Notes: generated by a model from the sequence alone, not told the origin. 64,000 bases of DNA from UBA2211 sp035404185 (GCA_965230985.1 OZ246399.1:372001-436000), one strand, 5' to 3'; positions 8,362 through 18,104 are shown, counted from the first letter of the stretch. Translations and numbers: made by a program.

Positions 8362-9532
8362 AAATATTGATAAGGCGGCTGACAGAATAAGAGAAGCAGT
8401 TTTAAACAATGAACAAATAGTTATATATGGAGATTCTGATTTAGATGGGATATCTTCAATGGTGATAGTTAAAGAGTCAATAGATAATTTGATTTCTCTG
8501 CTTTCCAAAGAGAAGAAAGAATCTTTTCCCACTATTTTTGCTTTTTCTCCAGAAAGAAAAAGCGAAGGGTATGGATTGAATGATAAAGCTTTAGCTTTTA
8601 TTAAATCAAAAGTTAATAAGGGTTTAATTATCACTCTTGATTGTGGAATAACTAATTTTAAAGAAATCGAAGACGCTAAAAATAGCGGATTTTCTGTTGT
8701 TGTAGTAGATCATCATAAGGCGATTGGAGGTATACCCGAAGCAGCAGAGATTGTTGTTGATCCGAAGCAACCAGACGATGACTACCCCTTCAAAGAATAT
8801 GCTAACGTTGGTATTACTTTTAAATTATCAGAAGAATTATTGGGAGAAAAATTATCACCCATGTTAAGAGATAGTTTTTTAGAATTAACAGCTTTAGCAA
8901 CCATCTCTGATATGATGCCTGAGGTGGGAGAAAATGAAGAATGGATTAAGGAGGGATTGGAAAAAATAGAATATAGTCAAAGACCAGCAATCAGAGCAAT
9001 ATTTTCAATTCTTAATCCAATGGATTTTGGATCAAAAAGAGATATGGTTTCAAAGATTAATAGCGCCTTAAACTCTGCAACGATTGAAAACCACATTCCT
9101 AAACCTTATTTATTTTTAATTGAGTCTGATTTTGATAAAGCTAAACAAGTTGCCCAAGAATTATTTTTAGAAAGTCACGAAAAGCAAAGAGAGATAGCAG
9201 TAATAACTAACGATTTAATAGAAAAGATTTCAATGAGCAATAACTCCAGTATTATTTTTGAGGGTTCTCATTTATGGGAGCCAGAATATTTAGGAGCAGC
9301 TGCTTCTCGTTTATGCAACTATTTTGAAAAGCCAGTTTTTCTTTATAAAAAAGGAGAGGAATTAAGTAGAGGAACAGTGAGGGTTCCTAAGGGAATGGAT
9401 GCAGTTCAAGCTATGGAAAGCTGTAAGGAATTATTAGTGACTTTTGGAGGGCATCCTCCCGCAGCTGGATTTACAGTAAACAATAGCAATATTTTTAAAT
9501 TTGAAGAATGTTTAAAAAAGTATTTTAATTGA
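8348..9532 (+). CDS. DHH-family phosphoesterase, RecJ-like
   Basis: 394 aa. DHH domain motifs: IYGDSDLDG (residues 26-34; D29, D31 and D33 as metal ligands) and VVVVDHH (D121-H122-H123). The C-terminal DHHA1 domain is marked by GGHPPAAGFTV. This is a single-strand-specific 5'-3' exonuclease fold (RecJ), but it is about 180 residues shorter than typical bacterial RecJ and lacks the extra C-terminal OB-fold region, so a short RecJ or an oligonucleotide phosphodiesterase are both possible. The start overlaps pgk by 14 bases, implying translational coupling. A terminator follows. Confidence 0.85.
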   Translation: MLKIKNIDKAADRIREAVLNNEQIVIYGDSDLDGISSMVIVKESIDNLISLLSKEKKESFPTIFAFSPERKSEGYGLNDKALAFIKSKVNKGLIITLDCGITNFKEIEDAKNSGFSVVVVDHHKAIGGIPEAAEIVVDPKQPDDDYPFKEYANVGITFKLSEELLGEKLSPMLRDSFLELTALATISDMMPEVGENEEWIKEGLEKIEYSQRPAIRAIFSILNPMDFGSKRDMVSKINSALNSATIENHIPKPYLFLIESDFDKAKQVAQELFLESHEKQREIAVITNDLIEKISMSNNSSIIFEGSHLWEPEYLGAAASRLCNYFEKPVFLYKKGEELSRGTVRVPKGMDAVQAMESCKELLVTFGGHPPAAGFTVNNSNIFKFEECLKKYFN

Positions 9533-9556
9533 TATAAAGGAGTAATATTTTATACT

Positions 9557-9580
9557 AGGAGGCATATTGCCTCCTTTTTG
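9557..9580 (+). terminator. intrinsic terminator after the DHH gene
   Basis: Perfect 7-bp stem AGGAGGC (9557-9563) / GCCTCCT (9569-9575), 5-base loop, then T run. Its right arm overlaps the -35 of the uvrB promoter. Confidence 0.9.
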
Positions 9581-9595
9581 TTTGGATGGTATAAT
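9567..9595 (+). promoter_or_regulatory. promoter of the uvrBAC operon
   Basis: TTGCCT (9567-9572), 17-bp spacer, TATAAT (9590-9595) in the context TGGTATAAT. Start predicted near 9602, leader about 18 bases, without SD. No LexA-box-like palindrome is visible. Confidence 0.65.
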
Positions 9596-9619
9596 ATATT
9601 TTCCTAAGTTTTAAAACCT

Positions 9620-11635
9620 ATGGATTTTAAACTAAAAGGGGAAATGAAACCAAAAGGAGACCAGCCTCAAGCTATTGAAAAGTTAGTTCAAGGCTTAAAA
9701 CAGGGAATGGGAAAACAAACATTGCTTGGAGTTACTGGGTCTGGTAAGACTTTTACCATAGCGAATGTAATAGATAAGGTGCAGAAGCCGACACTGGTAA
9801 TTTCGCATAACAAAACTTTGGCTGCTCAATTATGTAATGAGTTTAGGGAATTCTTTCCAGATAATGCGGTTGAATATTTTGTATCTTATTATGACTACTA
9901 TCAGCCAGAAACATATATGGTTCATACAGATACGTATATAGAAAAAGAAGCCCAGATTAATGAAGAGATAGATAGATTAAGACATGCTTGCACTCAAGCA
10001 TTAATGACCAGAAAAGACGTTATTATCGTTTGTTCTGTTTCTTGCATCTATGGATTAGGTTCTCCCGATGAATACAAGAAAGTAATGCATATTTTTAAAA
10101 AAGGAGAAAAGATTAGTCGCAAAGAAGTGGTCAGGAAATTAATTGATTTGCAGTTTGAAAGAACCAATGAAGATTTATTTTTGGGAAAATTTAGATTAAG
10201 AGGTCAGGTTTTAGAAATAATGCCAGTAAGCCAAAAAGTAATATATCGAATGAGTATTTCCGATAAAATCGATTCAATAGAATTAATCGACCCGATTAGA
10301 AGGAATGTTTTGGAAGAAGTTGATGAGATTTCTTTATTTGCCGCCAAGCACTATGTCTTAAATGACGAAACAAAAAAAGAAGCTTTAAAAGAAATAAGAG
10401 AAGAATTAGAAGAAAGGTTAAAGTTTTTTGAACGTGAAGGAAAATTATTGGAACACGAAAGATTGAAAAGAAGAGTCAATTATGATCTAGAGATGATTGA
10501 GAATATCGGTTATTGCCAAGGGATAGAAAACTATTCAAGACATTTTGATGGAAGAAAATTAGGACAGCCTCCCTTTACTCTGATAGATTATTTCAAAGCA
10601 GCCGATCCTGATTTTTTAACTGTTATCGATGAATCGCACGTTACTGTTCCTCAAATTGGGGGAATGTATTTTGGTGACAAATCAAGAAAGAAGTCTTTAA
10701 TTGATTATGGTTTTCGTTTGGAGAGCGCATATGATAACCGACCATTGCAGTATTCTGAATTCGAAGCATTAACTAAAAGAAAGATATATGTTTCAGCGAC
10801 ACCAAAAGAAGAAGAACTGAGTCAAAGCGAACAAATAGTTGAACAGATAGTCAGACCAACTGGATTGATTGACCCAGAGGTTATCATTAGGCCGATTACA
10901 GCCAAAGGAGGTGATTCTCAGATAGATGACTTGATTAAAAGAATAGAAGATCAAGTTTCCATAAAAGAAAGAACTTTGGTCACTACTCTAACCAAGAGAA
11001 TGGCTGAAGATTTAACAGATTATCTAGAAAAGAAAAAAATTAAAGTTAAGTATTTACATAGCGATATTAAAACATTAGAAAGAATTGACACAATTACCGA
11101 ACTAAGAAGAGGAAGCATTGATGTTATTGTTGGAGTCAACCTATTAAGAGAAGGATTGGATATTCCTGAGGTTTCTTTGGTGGCAGTTCTTGATGCTGAC
11201 AAAGAAGGATTTTTAAGAAACGAAACTAGTTTAATTCAAACTATTGGACGTGCGGCTAGAAATGTTAATGGTCGTGTTGTTTTGTATGCTGACAATATTA
11301 CCAAATCAATTGAGAAAGCGGTTAGTGAAACCGCCAGAAGAAGAGAGATTCAATTAGAGTATAATAAGGAATATGGAATTACTCCAAAAACTATCGAAAA
11401 GAGCATTAAGAATATTTTAGAACAGTTTGGTCTTACTTCAAAACAATTAAAGTCCAAGAAACGTAATCAAAAAATATTAGAGATGGATTTAGAGGGAGAT
11501 GCTAGATCAATAAAAGAGATACTGAAAGATAAGAAGCTTAAAATGAAGGAAGCGGCTGATAAATTGGAATTTGAATTGGCAGCCATCTTAAGGGATGAAA
11601 TTAATCAATTGGAGAAAGAGGTAAAAAAAAAATAA
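9620..11635 (+). CDS. uvrB: excinuclease ABC subunit B
   Basis: 671 aa, full length. Walker A GVTGSGKT (residues 37-44), the beta-hairpin region YYDYYQPETYM that locks damaged DNA, DEAD-like DESH, helicase motifs V-VI with GRAARN, and a C-terminal UVR domain (LEFELAAILRDEI) for UvrC contact. UvrB verifies damage handed over by UvrA and positions UvrC for dual incision in nucleotide excision repair. First gene of a uvrB-uvrA-uvrC operon; uvrA starts one base after its stop. Confidence 0.99.
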   Translation: MDFKLKGEMKPKGDQPQAIEKLVQGLKQGMGKQTLLGVTGSGKTFTIANVIDKVQKPTLVISHNKTLAAQLCNEFREFFPDNAVEYFVSYYDYYQPETYMVHTDTYIEKEAQINEEIDRLRHACTQALMTRKDVIIVCSVSCIYGLGSPDEYKKVMHIFKKGEKISRKEVVRKLIDLQFERTNEDLFLGKFRLRGQVLEIMPVSQKVIYRMSISDKIDSIELIDPIRRNVLEEVDEISLFAAKHYVLNDETKKEALKEIREELEERLKFFEREGKLLEHERLKRRVNYDLEMIENIGYCQGIENYSRHFDGRKLGQPPFTLIDYFKAADPDFLTVIDESHVTVPQIGGMYFGDKSRKKSLIDYGFRLESAYDNRPLQYSEFEALTKRKIYVSATPKEEELSQSEQIVEQIVRPTGLIDPEVIIRPITAKGGDSQIDDLIKRIEDQVSIKERTLVTTLTKRMAEDLTDYLEKKKIKVKYLHSDIKTLERIDTITELRRGSIDVIVGVNLLREGLDIPEVSLVAVLDADKEGFLRNETSLIQTIGRAARNVNGRVVLYADNITKSIEKAVSETARRREIQLEYNKEYGITPKTIEKSIKNILEQFGLTSKQLKSKKRNQKILEMDLEGDARSIKEILKDKKLKMKEAADKLEFELAAILRDEINQLEKEVKKK

Positions 11636-11636
11636 T

Positions 11637-14177
11637 ATGCAGGATAAAATAATAATCAAAGGAGCAAGAGAACATAATTTAAAGAATGTTTCTCTGGAAT
11701 TGCCCCGAAATAAAATGGTTGTGTTCACCGGATTGTCGGGTTCGGGAAAATCAAGCTTGGCTTTTGATACAATTTTTGCTGAAGGACAGAGAAGGTATAT
11801 TGAATCTTTATCCTCATATGCTAGGCAGTTTTTAGGAGGAATGCAAAAACCAGACGTTGATGAAATAGAAGGATTGTCTCCAGCTATTTCAATTAGTCAG
11901 AAAGCTCATAGTAGTAATCCGCGTTCCACTGTTTCGACTATCACTGAGATATATGATTATTTAAGAGTTCTATACGCTAGAATTGGAAAACCTCACTGTC
12001 CTAATTGCGGGATTAGTATTGAAAAAATGACGACTGATGAGATATTTAAAAAAACAGAAGAGTTACTCAAAGAAGAGGGACCTTTGTTTATTTTATCTCC
12101 AGTAGTAAGAGGAAGAAAGGGAGAATATTTTCAAATGCTTCAGGATACTTACGAAGCTGGTTTTTCTGAAGTGAGAATTGATGGGAAGATAAGAAGTATG
12201 AAAGAAAGAATACCTTTAGAAAAAGCAAAGATTCATACTATTGAAATTGTAATTGATAAGATATATTTTTCTAAGATTGATGATGATTTTGAATTTAGAT
12301 TGAATGAAGCTATTGAAACAGCAATTGATATGTCTGATGGTCTTTGTACGATTATTTTCCCCAATAAAGAAGAAAAGATATTCAGCACGCAATATTCTTG
12401 TCCTAAATGCGGATTCAGTTTTCCTGAAATAGAGCCGAGATTATTCAGTTTTAATAGTCCATATGGTGCTTGTCCTGAATGTAATGGATTGGGGACTGAA
12501 AATCCTTTTTCAACTAATCCTTGTCCAGTTTGCGAAGGAAAGAGATTAAATAATAATGCTTTATCGATTAAAGTTAATAATAAGAATATTTGGGAGGCAA
12601 CCAATATGACCGTTGAGAAGGCTTTAGAATTCTTTTCTAAAACAGGAGAAGAGATAAGCAAGAAAGATAAAGAAATTGCTGAGGTTATTTTTAATGAGAT
12701 AAAGAATAGACTTCAATTTATGATTGACGTTGGTTTGCACTATATCACTCTAAATAGAATGTCCGGAACTTTATCGGGTGGAGAATCGCAAAGAATCCGT
12801 TTAGCTTCACAGGTTGGAACTAAATTAGTCGGAGCATTGTATGTTTTGGATGAACCGACCATCGGATTACATCAGAGAGATAATGAAATGTTGGTTAAAA
12901 CATTAAGAAATCTATGTGATATTGGAAACAGCATTATCGTTGTCGAGCATGATGAAGATACGATTATGACCAGTGATTGGGTTGTTGATTTTGGTCCTCG
13001 AGCCGGACAACATGGGGGAGAAATAATGTTTTCTGGTCCTTTAAATAATTTATTGTTAAAAGGAAAAGAGACTTCAAATTGCAAACAATATGGAAGTGCT
13101 CAGAAATCTTTAACCGGAAAGTATTTAAGAGGAGAAGAAAAGATAGAAATACCTAAAGAAAAAAGAGGGGTTCACAGTGCTATGCCGAAATTGAAAATTA
13201 TTGGTGCTACGGAAAATAATTTAAAAAACATTAACGTTGACATTCCTTTGGGCAGGCTAGTTTGCTTGACCGGTGTTTCTGGTTCAGGAAAATCAACCCT
13301 AATGAATAATATTATATATAAATACGTAACCGGAAAACTTAATCGTTTTAAAAGGGACATCAAAGTAAAGGAAATTAAAAATATAGAATATTTAAATAGG
13401 GTAGTTAGAGTGGATCAGTCTTTGATTGGCCGTTCTTCTCGTTCTAATCCAGCTACCTATACTAAGGTTTATGACGAGATAAGAAATTTATTTTCTGTAA
13501 CTCCCGAAGCAAGAATGAAAGGATATAAGCCGGGAAGGTTCAGTTTTAATCGTCCAGGAGGAAGATGTGAGAATTGTGAAGGAAAGGGAACCTTGGAAAT
13601 AGAAATGCATTTTTTGCCTAACGTTGAAGTGGTTTGTGATGTTTGCAAGGGACGTAGATTTAATAAAGAAACTTTAGATATTCACTATAAGGAAAAGAAT
13701 ATTTCAGATGTTTTAAACATGACCATTGAAGAAGCGGTAGAATTCTTTAAGGATATTCCTTTTATTTACGACAAACTTAAAGTTTTAAATGAGGTTGGTT
13801 TAGGATATTTAACTTTAGGTCAGCCAGCAACAACTTTGTCGGGCGGAGAATCGCAAAGAATAAAATTAAGTAGAGAATTATCAAAACAAGGAACAGTTAA
13901 AACATTGTACTTATTAGATGAACCGACAACCGGGCTTCATTATGACGATATTAAAAAATTAATGATTCTTTTGCAGAAATTAGTTTCTCAAGGAAACACA
14001 GTGATGGTGATTGAGCACAATTTAGATTTTATCAAGTGTGCTGATTGGATTATTGATTTGGGACCTGAAGGTGGGGATGAAGGAGGAAAAGTAGTGGGAG
14101 AGGGAACTCCCGAAGAATTATCCAAGATGCCGACTTGGACTGGTAAATATTTAAAGAGAGTTTTTAAAAATGTCTAA
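11637..14177 (+). CDS. uvrA: excinuclease ABC subunit A, compact form
   Basis: 846 aa, about 95 shorter than the usual 940. Two ABC modules: Walker A at 32-39 and about 546-553, two LSGGESQRI signatures, two LDEPT Walker B motifs. Zinc-binding pairs CPNCG, CPKCG, CPEC, CENC and CDVC are present. Between the CPEC pair (C279, C282) and the CPVCEGKRL motif (C296) there are only about 13 residues, where Escherichia coli UvrA has roughly 100; this one deletion explains most of the shorter length. The dimer scans DNA for bulky lesions and loads UvrB. It overlaps uvrC by 8 bases. Confidence 0.98.
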   Translation: MQDKIIIKGAREHNLKNVSLELPRNKMVVFTGLSGSGKSSLAFDTIFAEGQRRYIESLSSYARQFLGGMQKPDVDEIEGLSPAISISQKAHSSNPRSTVSTITEIYDYLRVLYARIGKPHCPNCGISIEKMTTDEIFKKTEELLKEEGPLFILSPVVRGRKGEYFQMLQDTYEAGFSEVRIDGKIRSMKERIPLEKAKIHTIEIVIDKIYFSKIDDDFEFRLNEAIETAIDMSDGLCTIIFPNKEEKIFSTQYSCPKCGFSFPEIEPRLFSFNSPYGACPECNGLGTENPFSTNPCPVCEGKRLNNNALSIKVNNKNIWEATNMTVEKALEFFSKTGEEISKKDKEIAEVIFNEIKNRLQFMIDVGLHYITLNRMSGTLSGGESQRIRLASQVGTKLVGALYVLDEPTIGLHQRDNEMLVKTLRNLCDIGNSIIVVEHDEDTIMTSDWVVDFGPRAGQHGGEIMFSGPLNNLLLKGKETSNCKQYGSAQKSLTGKYLRGEEKIEIPKEKRGVHSAMPKLKIIGATENNLKNINVDIPLGRLVCLTGVSGSGKSTLMNNIIYKYVTGKLNRFKRDIKVKEIKNIEYLNRVVRVDQSLIGRSSRSNPATYTKVYDEIRNLFSVTPEARMKGYKPGRFSFNRPGGRCENCEGKGTLEIEMHFLPNVEVVCDVCKGRRFNKETLDIHYKEKNISDVLNMTIEEAVEFFKDIPFIYDKLKVLNEVGLGYLTLGQPATTLSGGESQRIKLSRELSKQGTVKTLYLLDEPTTGLHYDDIKKLMILLQKLVSQGNTVMVIEHNLDFIKCADWIIDLGPEGGDEGGKVVGEGTPEELSKMPTWTGKYLKRVFKNV

Positions 14178-15375
14178 TTGGCAAAACAAAATTAAAAAAA
14201 TACCAGAAACTCCCGGGATTTATCTTTTTTATAAAGGAAAAGAGCTTGTTTATATTGGCAAAGCTACTTCTTTGAGAAATAGAGTTAAAAGTTATTTAAA
14301 TCCCAAGACATTACGTCCAATAGAGGTTTTAATGAAGAATGTGAGTGATGTTAAATGGAAAACAACAGATTCAGTTTTGGAGGCTGTTATTCTCGAGGCT
14401 AACTACATTAAGGAATTTAAGCCAAAATACAACGTCAAAGAAAAGGATGATAAGAGTTGGAACTTTTTTGCCATAACCAAGGAAGAATTTCCTAAGTTGA
14501 TTGCAGTCAGAGAACATAATTTAAAAAAAGAAAATTATTTGTATACCTTTGGACCTTACGCCGAAATGAAGACTGCACAGATTTTAAAACTTCTTCACTT
14601 TTTATTTAAAGTTTCGAGATGTAATTCTAGTCAAAAAAAACCTTGTTTTGATTATCATTTGAATAATTGTTTGGGAGTTTGCACAGGAGAAATATCTGCT
14701 CGTGAATACAAAGAAAAAGTCATTAAACCTTTAGTGGTATTTTTGAGGGGAAAGAAAAAGAGATTAATATCTTCTCTGGAGAAAAAAATGAGAGAAGCCT
14801 CAAAAAAAGAAGACTTTGAAGAAGCTAAAAGATTAAGAGATCAGATTTTTTCATTGAATAAAATAAGGGATTTTGCCTTGCTTGATAAGAGTTTTTTGAT
14901 TAGTGAAAAAAAGGAAGAAAAATCTTTAAGAATCGAAGGCTATGATATTTCTAATTTAGGGAGCGAAGCAATGGTTGGAAGCATGGTCGTTTTTAATGAG
15001 TCCGGACCATTGAAGAGCGAATACAAGAAATTCAAGATAAAAAGCGTTTTCGGACAAAGCGATGTGGATTGTTTAAAAGAAATTTTAGAAAGGAGGTTAA
15101 AACATTCTGAATGGCCGATGCCAGATTTAATTTTAGTTGATGGAGGAAAACCTCAAGTCAATGCAATTAATAATATTTTAAAGAATAATAATTTAGATAT
15201 TGATGTGGTTGGCATTGCCAAAGGGCCGGAAAGGAAAAAGAACGAATTCTTTTTTAATAAAAATAATAAATTTATTTTAAATAACGAAAATCTTTTAATT
15301 AGAGTAAGAGATGAGGCTCATCGATTTGCTATTAACTATCAAAGAGAACTGAAAAGACGTAGCTTGACTTCTTGA
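14170..15375 (+). CDS. uvrC: excinuclease ABC subunit C, lacking the HhH tail
   Basis: 401 aa against about 600 in most bacteria. N-terminal GIY-YIG nuclease (PGIYLFYKGKELVYIGKA, residues 15-32) for the 3' incision, a UVR motif (FEEAKRLRDQI, about 216-228) that binds UvrB, and the RNase-H-like domain for the 5' incision (EGYDISNLG, LILVDGGKPQVN, RDEAHRFAI). The protein ends at RRSLTS, where the double helix-hairpin-helix DNA-binding tail normally begins. Known short UvrC forms exist in reduced genomes, so this may be native; loss by insertion of the downstream orphan gene is an alternative. Overlaps uvrA by 8 bases. Confidence 0.96.
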   Translation: MSNWQNKIKKIPETPGIYLFYKGKELVYIGKATSLRNRVKSYLNPKTLRPIEVLMKNVSDVKWKTTDSVLEAVILEANYIKEFKPKYNVKEKDDKSWNFFAITKEEFPKLIAVREHNLKKENYLYTFGPYAEMKTAQILKLLHFLFKVSRCNSSQKKPCFDYHLNNCLGVCTGEISAREYKEKVIKPLVVFLRGKKKRLISSLEKKMREASKKEDFEEAKRLRDQIFSLNKIRDFALLDKSFLISEKKEEKSLRIEGYDISNLGSEAMVGSMVVFNESGPLKSEYKKFKIKSVFGQSDVDCLKEILERRLKHSEWPMPDLILVDGGKPQVNAINNILKNNNLDIDVVGIAKGPERKKNEFFFNKNNKFILNNENLLIRVRDEAHRFAINYQRELKRRSLTS

Positions 15376-15432
15376 TTGTCTTTGATAATGTGTGATTACC
15401 ACAATTAAAGTGGCAGTACATTGGTGATAATA

Positions 15433-16200
15433 ATGTTCGGTCTTAGTAAAGATAGCAGATCGCTATATGAAATGGGTTTTATGCCCAACGCAGATCCAGC
15501 TCTGTCGTTCAGAATCCGCAAAGACTTAACAGAGTCTTTAAATATTAACCAGAGTCCGGTTGCAGAAAAAATAAAGCAATTTGATTTCCAAAGCTTTTCT
15601 GGCTTTGATGAAAATTTCGGATTTGATGGTGCCTTTCAAAAGAACGAGGAACGGCAAGAAGATATTAAATATATCATTCCTATTCCCAAGGCATCAAAAA
15701 TTCACGTTCCATCGTGGAAATCTATTCATGCAGTTGTTCAAAGCATTGCTTTGTTCACCGAACTTGCTCGTTCTTCTTATAGAGAAGGCGGCTTCCGTGA
15801 AAAGAAACAACTTATTTCTTTATATGTTGTTGCCAATCATGAGCGTGGATTGTATGCCGTCGCCGGTGACTATTCACCCACTTTTTGCGATTGGCTTAAT
15901 GACATCGCTTCAAGAGATGATTTTGAAAACGCCGAAAGAGCGATGGAGCAAACCTATTCCTATATCTGGAACAGGCCCAGGAGTGGAATTTTCCAAGTCT
16001 ATCCTCACGAAGAAGGAGGGTTGACTCTTCAGTGCCCATCGCATTGTGTCGTTTATCCCAGATCGTCAAGGGTGGGACATAGAGGAGTAGAATTCGACTC
16101 AAGTGAAGTACGTCACGGAGCTGAAGTCCTGGTTCCTCTTTCCGGTCTCTTTGCTCTCTGTGAAATAGCAGGAAGAGATATATACGGTTCCTCATATTGA
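15433..16200 (+). CDS. orphan protein of unknown function, G+C-richer than neighbours
   Basis: 255 aa from the ATG at 15433; TTG 15421 and GTG 15424 are in-frame alternatives. The ATG is preferred because GGTGAT (15423-15428) upstream fits the 16S anti-SD. I do not recognise the family. The protein is soluble, mixed alpha/beta, with a disordered N-terminus (about 1-75), aromatic-rich centre (YSYIWNRPRSGIFQVYPHEEGG) and a Cys-containing CPSHCVVYPRSSRVGH stretch. Base composition and codon choice (GCC, GGC, CGT) differ from the surrounding A/T-ending genes. It is a single gene between uvrC and a U32 peptidase with its own terminator, suggesting a later arrival. Confidence 0.7.
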   Translation: MFGLSKDSRSLYEMGFMPNADPALSFRIRKDLTESLNINQSPVAEKIKQFDFQSFSGFDENFGFDGAFQKNEERQEDIKYIIPIPKASKIHVPSWKSIHAVVQSIALFTELARSSYREGGFREKKQLISLYVVANHERGLYAVAGDYSPTFCDWLNDIASRDDFENAERAMEQTYSYIWNRPRSGIFQVYPHEEGGLTLQCPSHCVVYPRSSRVGHRGVEFDSSEVRHGAEVLVPLSGLFALCEIAGRDIYGSSY

Positions 16201-16211
16201 GGAACTCTTTT
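16187..16211 (+). terminator. intrinsic terminator containing the stop codon
   Basis: GTTCCTCA (16187-16194) pairs with TGAGGAAC (16198-16205), 3-base loop, then TCTTTTT. The TGA stop of the orphan gene is the first triplet of the right arm. Confidence 0.85.
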
Positions 16212-16219
16212 TATAGAGA

Positions 16220-16248
16220 TTGAAAATTATCGTTAATGGTAATATGAT
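16220..16248 (+). promoter_or_regulatory. promoter of the U32 peptidase gene
   Basis: TTGAAA (16220-16225), 17-bp spacer, TATGAT (16243-16248). Predicted start near 16255, so the leader is only about 6 bases before the ATG at 16261. Confidence 0.65.
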
Positions 16249-16260
16249 TAGGAAAAAGAT

Positions 16261-18060
16261 ATGGAAAAACAAATTAAAGAAATAGAGCTTTTGGCTCCGG
16301 CCAAGAATCTAAATACGGGAATAGCTGCTATTAATGCTGGTGCTGATGCAGTATATATCGGAGCTCCTAAGTTTGGAGCTCGTGCAGCTGCTTCTAATTC
16401 TTTAGAGGAAATAGAAAAATTAATAGATTACGCTCATCAATTTAGAGTTAAGGTTTATATTACTTTAAACACTATTTTGTTTGATAATGAATTAAAGGAA
16501 GCTAATGATTTAATTTGGAGTCTTTATAATCTAAAAGTTGATGGAATAATAATTCAAGACATGGGAATATTGGAGATGGATTTGCCTCCAGTTACTTTAA
16601 TTGCTAGCACGCAAACCGATAATTATTCTTTAGAGAGGATAAAGTTTTTAGAAGATATTGGATTTAAAAGAATAATTTTAGCTAGAGAGCTTTCTTTAGA
16701 ACAGATTAAAGAAATAAGAGATAACACTAATTTAGAATTAGAATCGTTTGTTCATGGAGCTCTTTGTGTGAGCTTTTCTGGCCGATGTTATTTAAGTTCA
16801 TATTTAAGCGGAAGAAGCGCTAATCGAGGCGAATGCATCCAGGCTTGTCGTTTACCGTATACCTTAGTTGATGGAGAAAACAATGTTATTGCTAAAAATA
16901 AACCCCTCCTTTGTTTAAAGGATTTTAATCTTTCTAATAATCTTGAAGAATTGATAGATGCTGGTATTACTTCATTTAAAATAGAAGGAAGACTTAAAGA
17001 CGAAGATTATGTTTCTAATGTTGTGGCTTATTACAATAAGAAACTGAATAGTATTAAGAAGATAAAAAGAACCTCTACTGGTATTGTTTCCTTGGGATTT
17101 GAACCTGACTTAGAAAAGACATTTCATCGAACCTATACAATATATTTTTTAAAAGGAAGACAAAAAGACATCCTTTCTTCTTCTCCTAAATCAATTGGAA
17201 AATTATTGGGAAGGGTAAAAGATGTTTTGAATGATTACTTTATTTTAGAGAATGATGTTGAGATAAACAACGGAGACGGACTTTGCTATTTTGATAAATT
17301 CGGTAATCTTATCGGGAGCAACGTGAATGTTGTTTTGGGAAATAAGATATTTTTAAATGATATGTCGGGGATTATTAAAGGACTTGATATATATCGTAAT
17401 ACTGATACAAAGTTTTTAAAAAGCATAAAAGCAGAAAGAAAAATACCTTTATCTTTTTCATTTAAAGAAAATAGCAAAGGATTCTCTCTAGTTGTTAAGG
17501 ATGATGATGGTAATCAAGGAATTGGTGAAATTAAGATTAATAAACAAGAAGCAGAAAAGAAAGAGAAAGCCATAGAGAACGTAATCAATCAATTAGGAAA
17601 ATTAGGAGAAACCATTTATACAATTAAAGAAATTAATATTAAATGGAAAAAACCATATTTTATTCCAATATCACAAATTAATGAAATGAGAAGAGAGGCC
17701 ATAGATAATCTTTCTTTTGAAAGAAAAAAGAATTACAAGATAGAAGAATTTAAAATTAAAGATAATAATATTCAATTTATAACAAAAAAACTTTCTTATG
17801 AATGGAACGTTTCCAACAAATTAGCCGAAAAGTTTTATAAAAAACATGGAGTAGTTGATATTGAACCGGCTTTTGAAATTAAAAAAAGAGACAAGGTAAT
17901 GACCACTAAGCATTGTTTAAAGAACTATTTCGGTTTTTGTCCTAAAGACCACAAGATAATCAAAGAACCTCTTTATTTAATCAATGAAAAGGGTCAAAAG
18001 TTCCTCCTTAAGTTTAATTGTATTAGTTGCCAGATGGAAGTTATTGTTGTTGAAAAATAA
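16261..18060 (+). CDS. U32 family peptidase / RlhA-TrhP-type protein
   Basis: 599 aa. The N-terminal TIM-barrel-like region carries the U32 hallmarks: ELLAPAKNLNTGIAAINAGADAVYIG, DGIIIQDMG, and the cluster ESFVHGALCVSFSGRCYLSS with RGECIQACRLPY holding Cys ligands of a probable Fe-S cluster. The long C-terminal part contains a DUF3656-like beta region and four Cys near the end (CLKNYFGFCPKDH, CISCQ). Members once called collagenase-like peptidases are now known to hydroxylate rRNA (RlhA) or tRNA (TrhP/TrhO pathway) from prephenate-dependent chemistry; which applies here is open. Monocistronic by its own promoter. Confidence 0.88.
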   Translation: MEKQIKEIELLAPAKNLNTGIAAINAGADAVYIGAPKFGARAAASNSLEEIEKLIDYAHQFRVKVYITLNTILFDNELKEANDLIWSLYNLKVDGIIIQDMGILEMDLPPVTLIASTQTDNYSLERIKFLEDIGFKRIILARELSLEQIKEIRDNTNLELESFVHGALCVSFSGRCYLSSYLSGRSANRGECIQACRLPYTLVDGENNVIAKNKPLLCLKDFNLSNNLEELIDAGITSFKIEGRLKDEDYVSNVVAYYNKKLNSIKKIKRTSTGIVSLGFEPDLEKTFHRTYTIYFLKGRQKDILSSSPKSIGKLLGRVKDVLNDYFILENDVEINNGDGLCYFDKFGNLIGSNVNVVLGNKIFLNDMSGIIKGLDIYRNTDTKFLKSIKAERKIPLSFSFKENSKGFSLVVKDDDGNQGIGEIKINKQEAEKKEKAIENVINQLGKLGETIYTIKEINIKWKKPYFIPISQINEMRREAIDNLSFERKKNYKIEEFKIKDNNIQFITKKLSYEWNVSNKLAEKFYKKHGVVDIEPAFEIKKRDKVMTTKHCLKNYFGFCPKDHKIIKEPLYLINEKGQKFLLKFNCISCQMEVIVVEK

Positions 18061-18104
18061 GCCTTAAAATGGTATTGTTGTAATACATAATAAAAAATAC
18101 GAAA

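Noticed and set aside
14170..15375. UvrC as a frameshifted pseudogene
   Set aside because: All three remaining domains are intact, the end matches a domain border, and the sequence after the stop shows no HhH motif in another frame.
15581..16195. Two alternative open frames (15581-16024 plus, 15896-16195 minus) within the orphan gene 15433
   Set aside because: The 255-aa frame is longer, has an SD-like sequence and ends inside the terminator hairpin; the others have no start signals.
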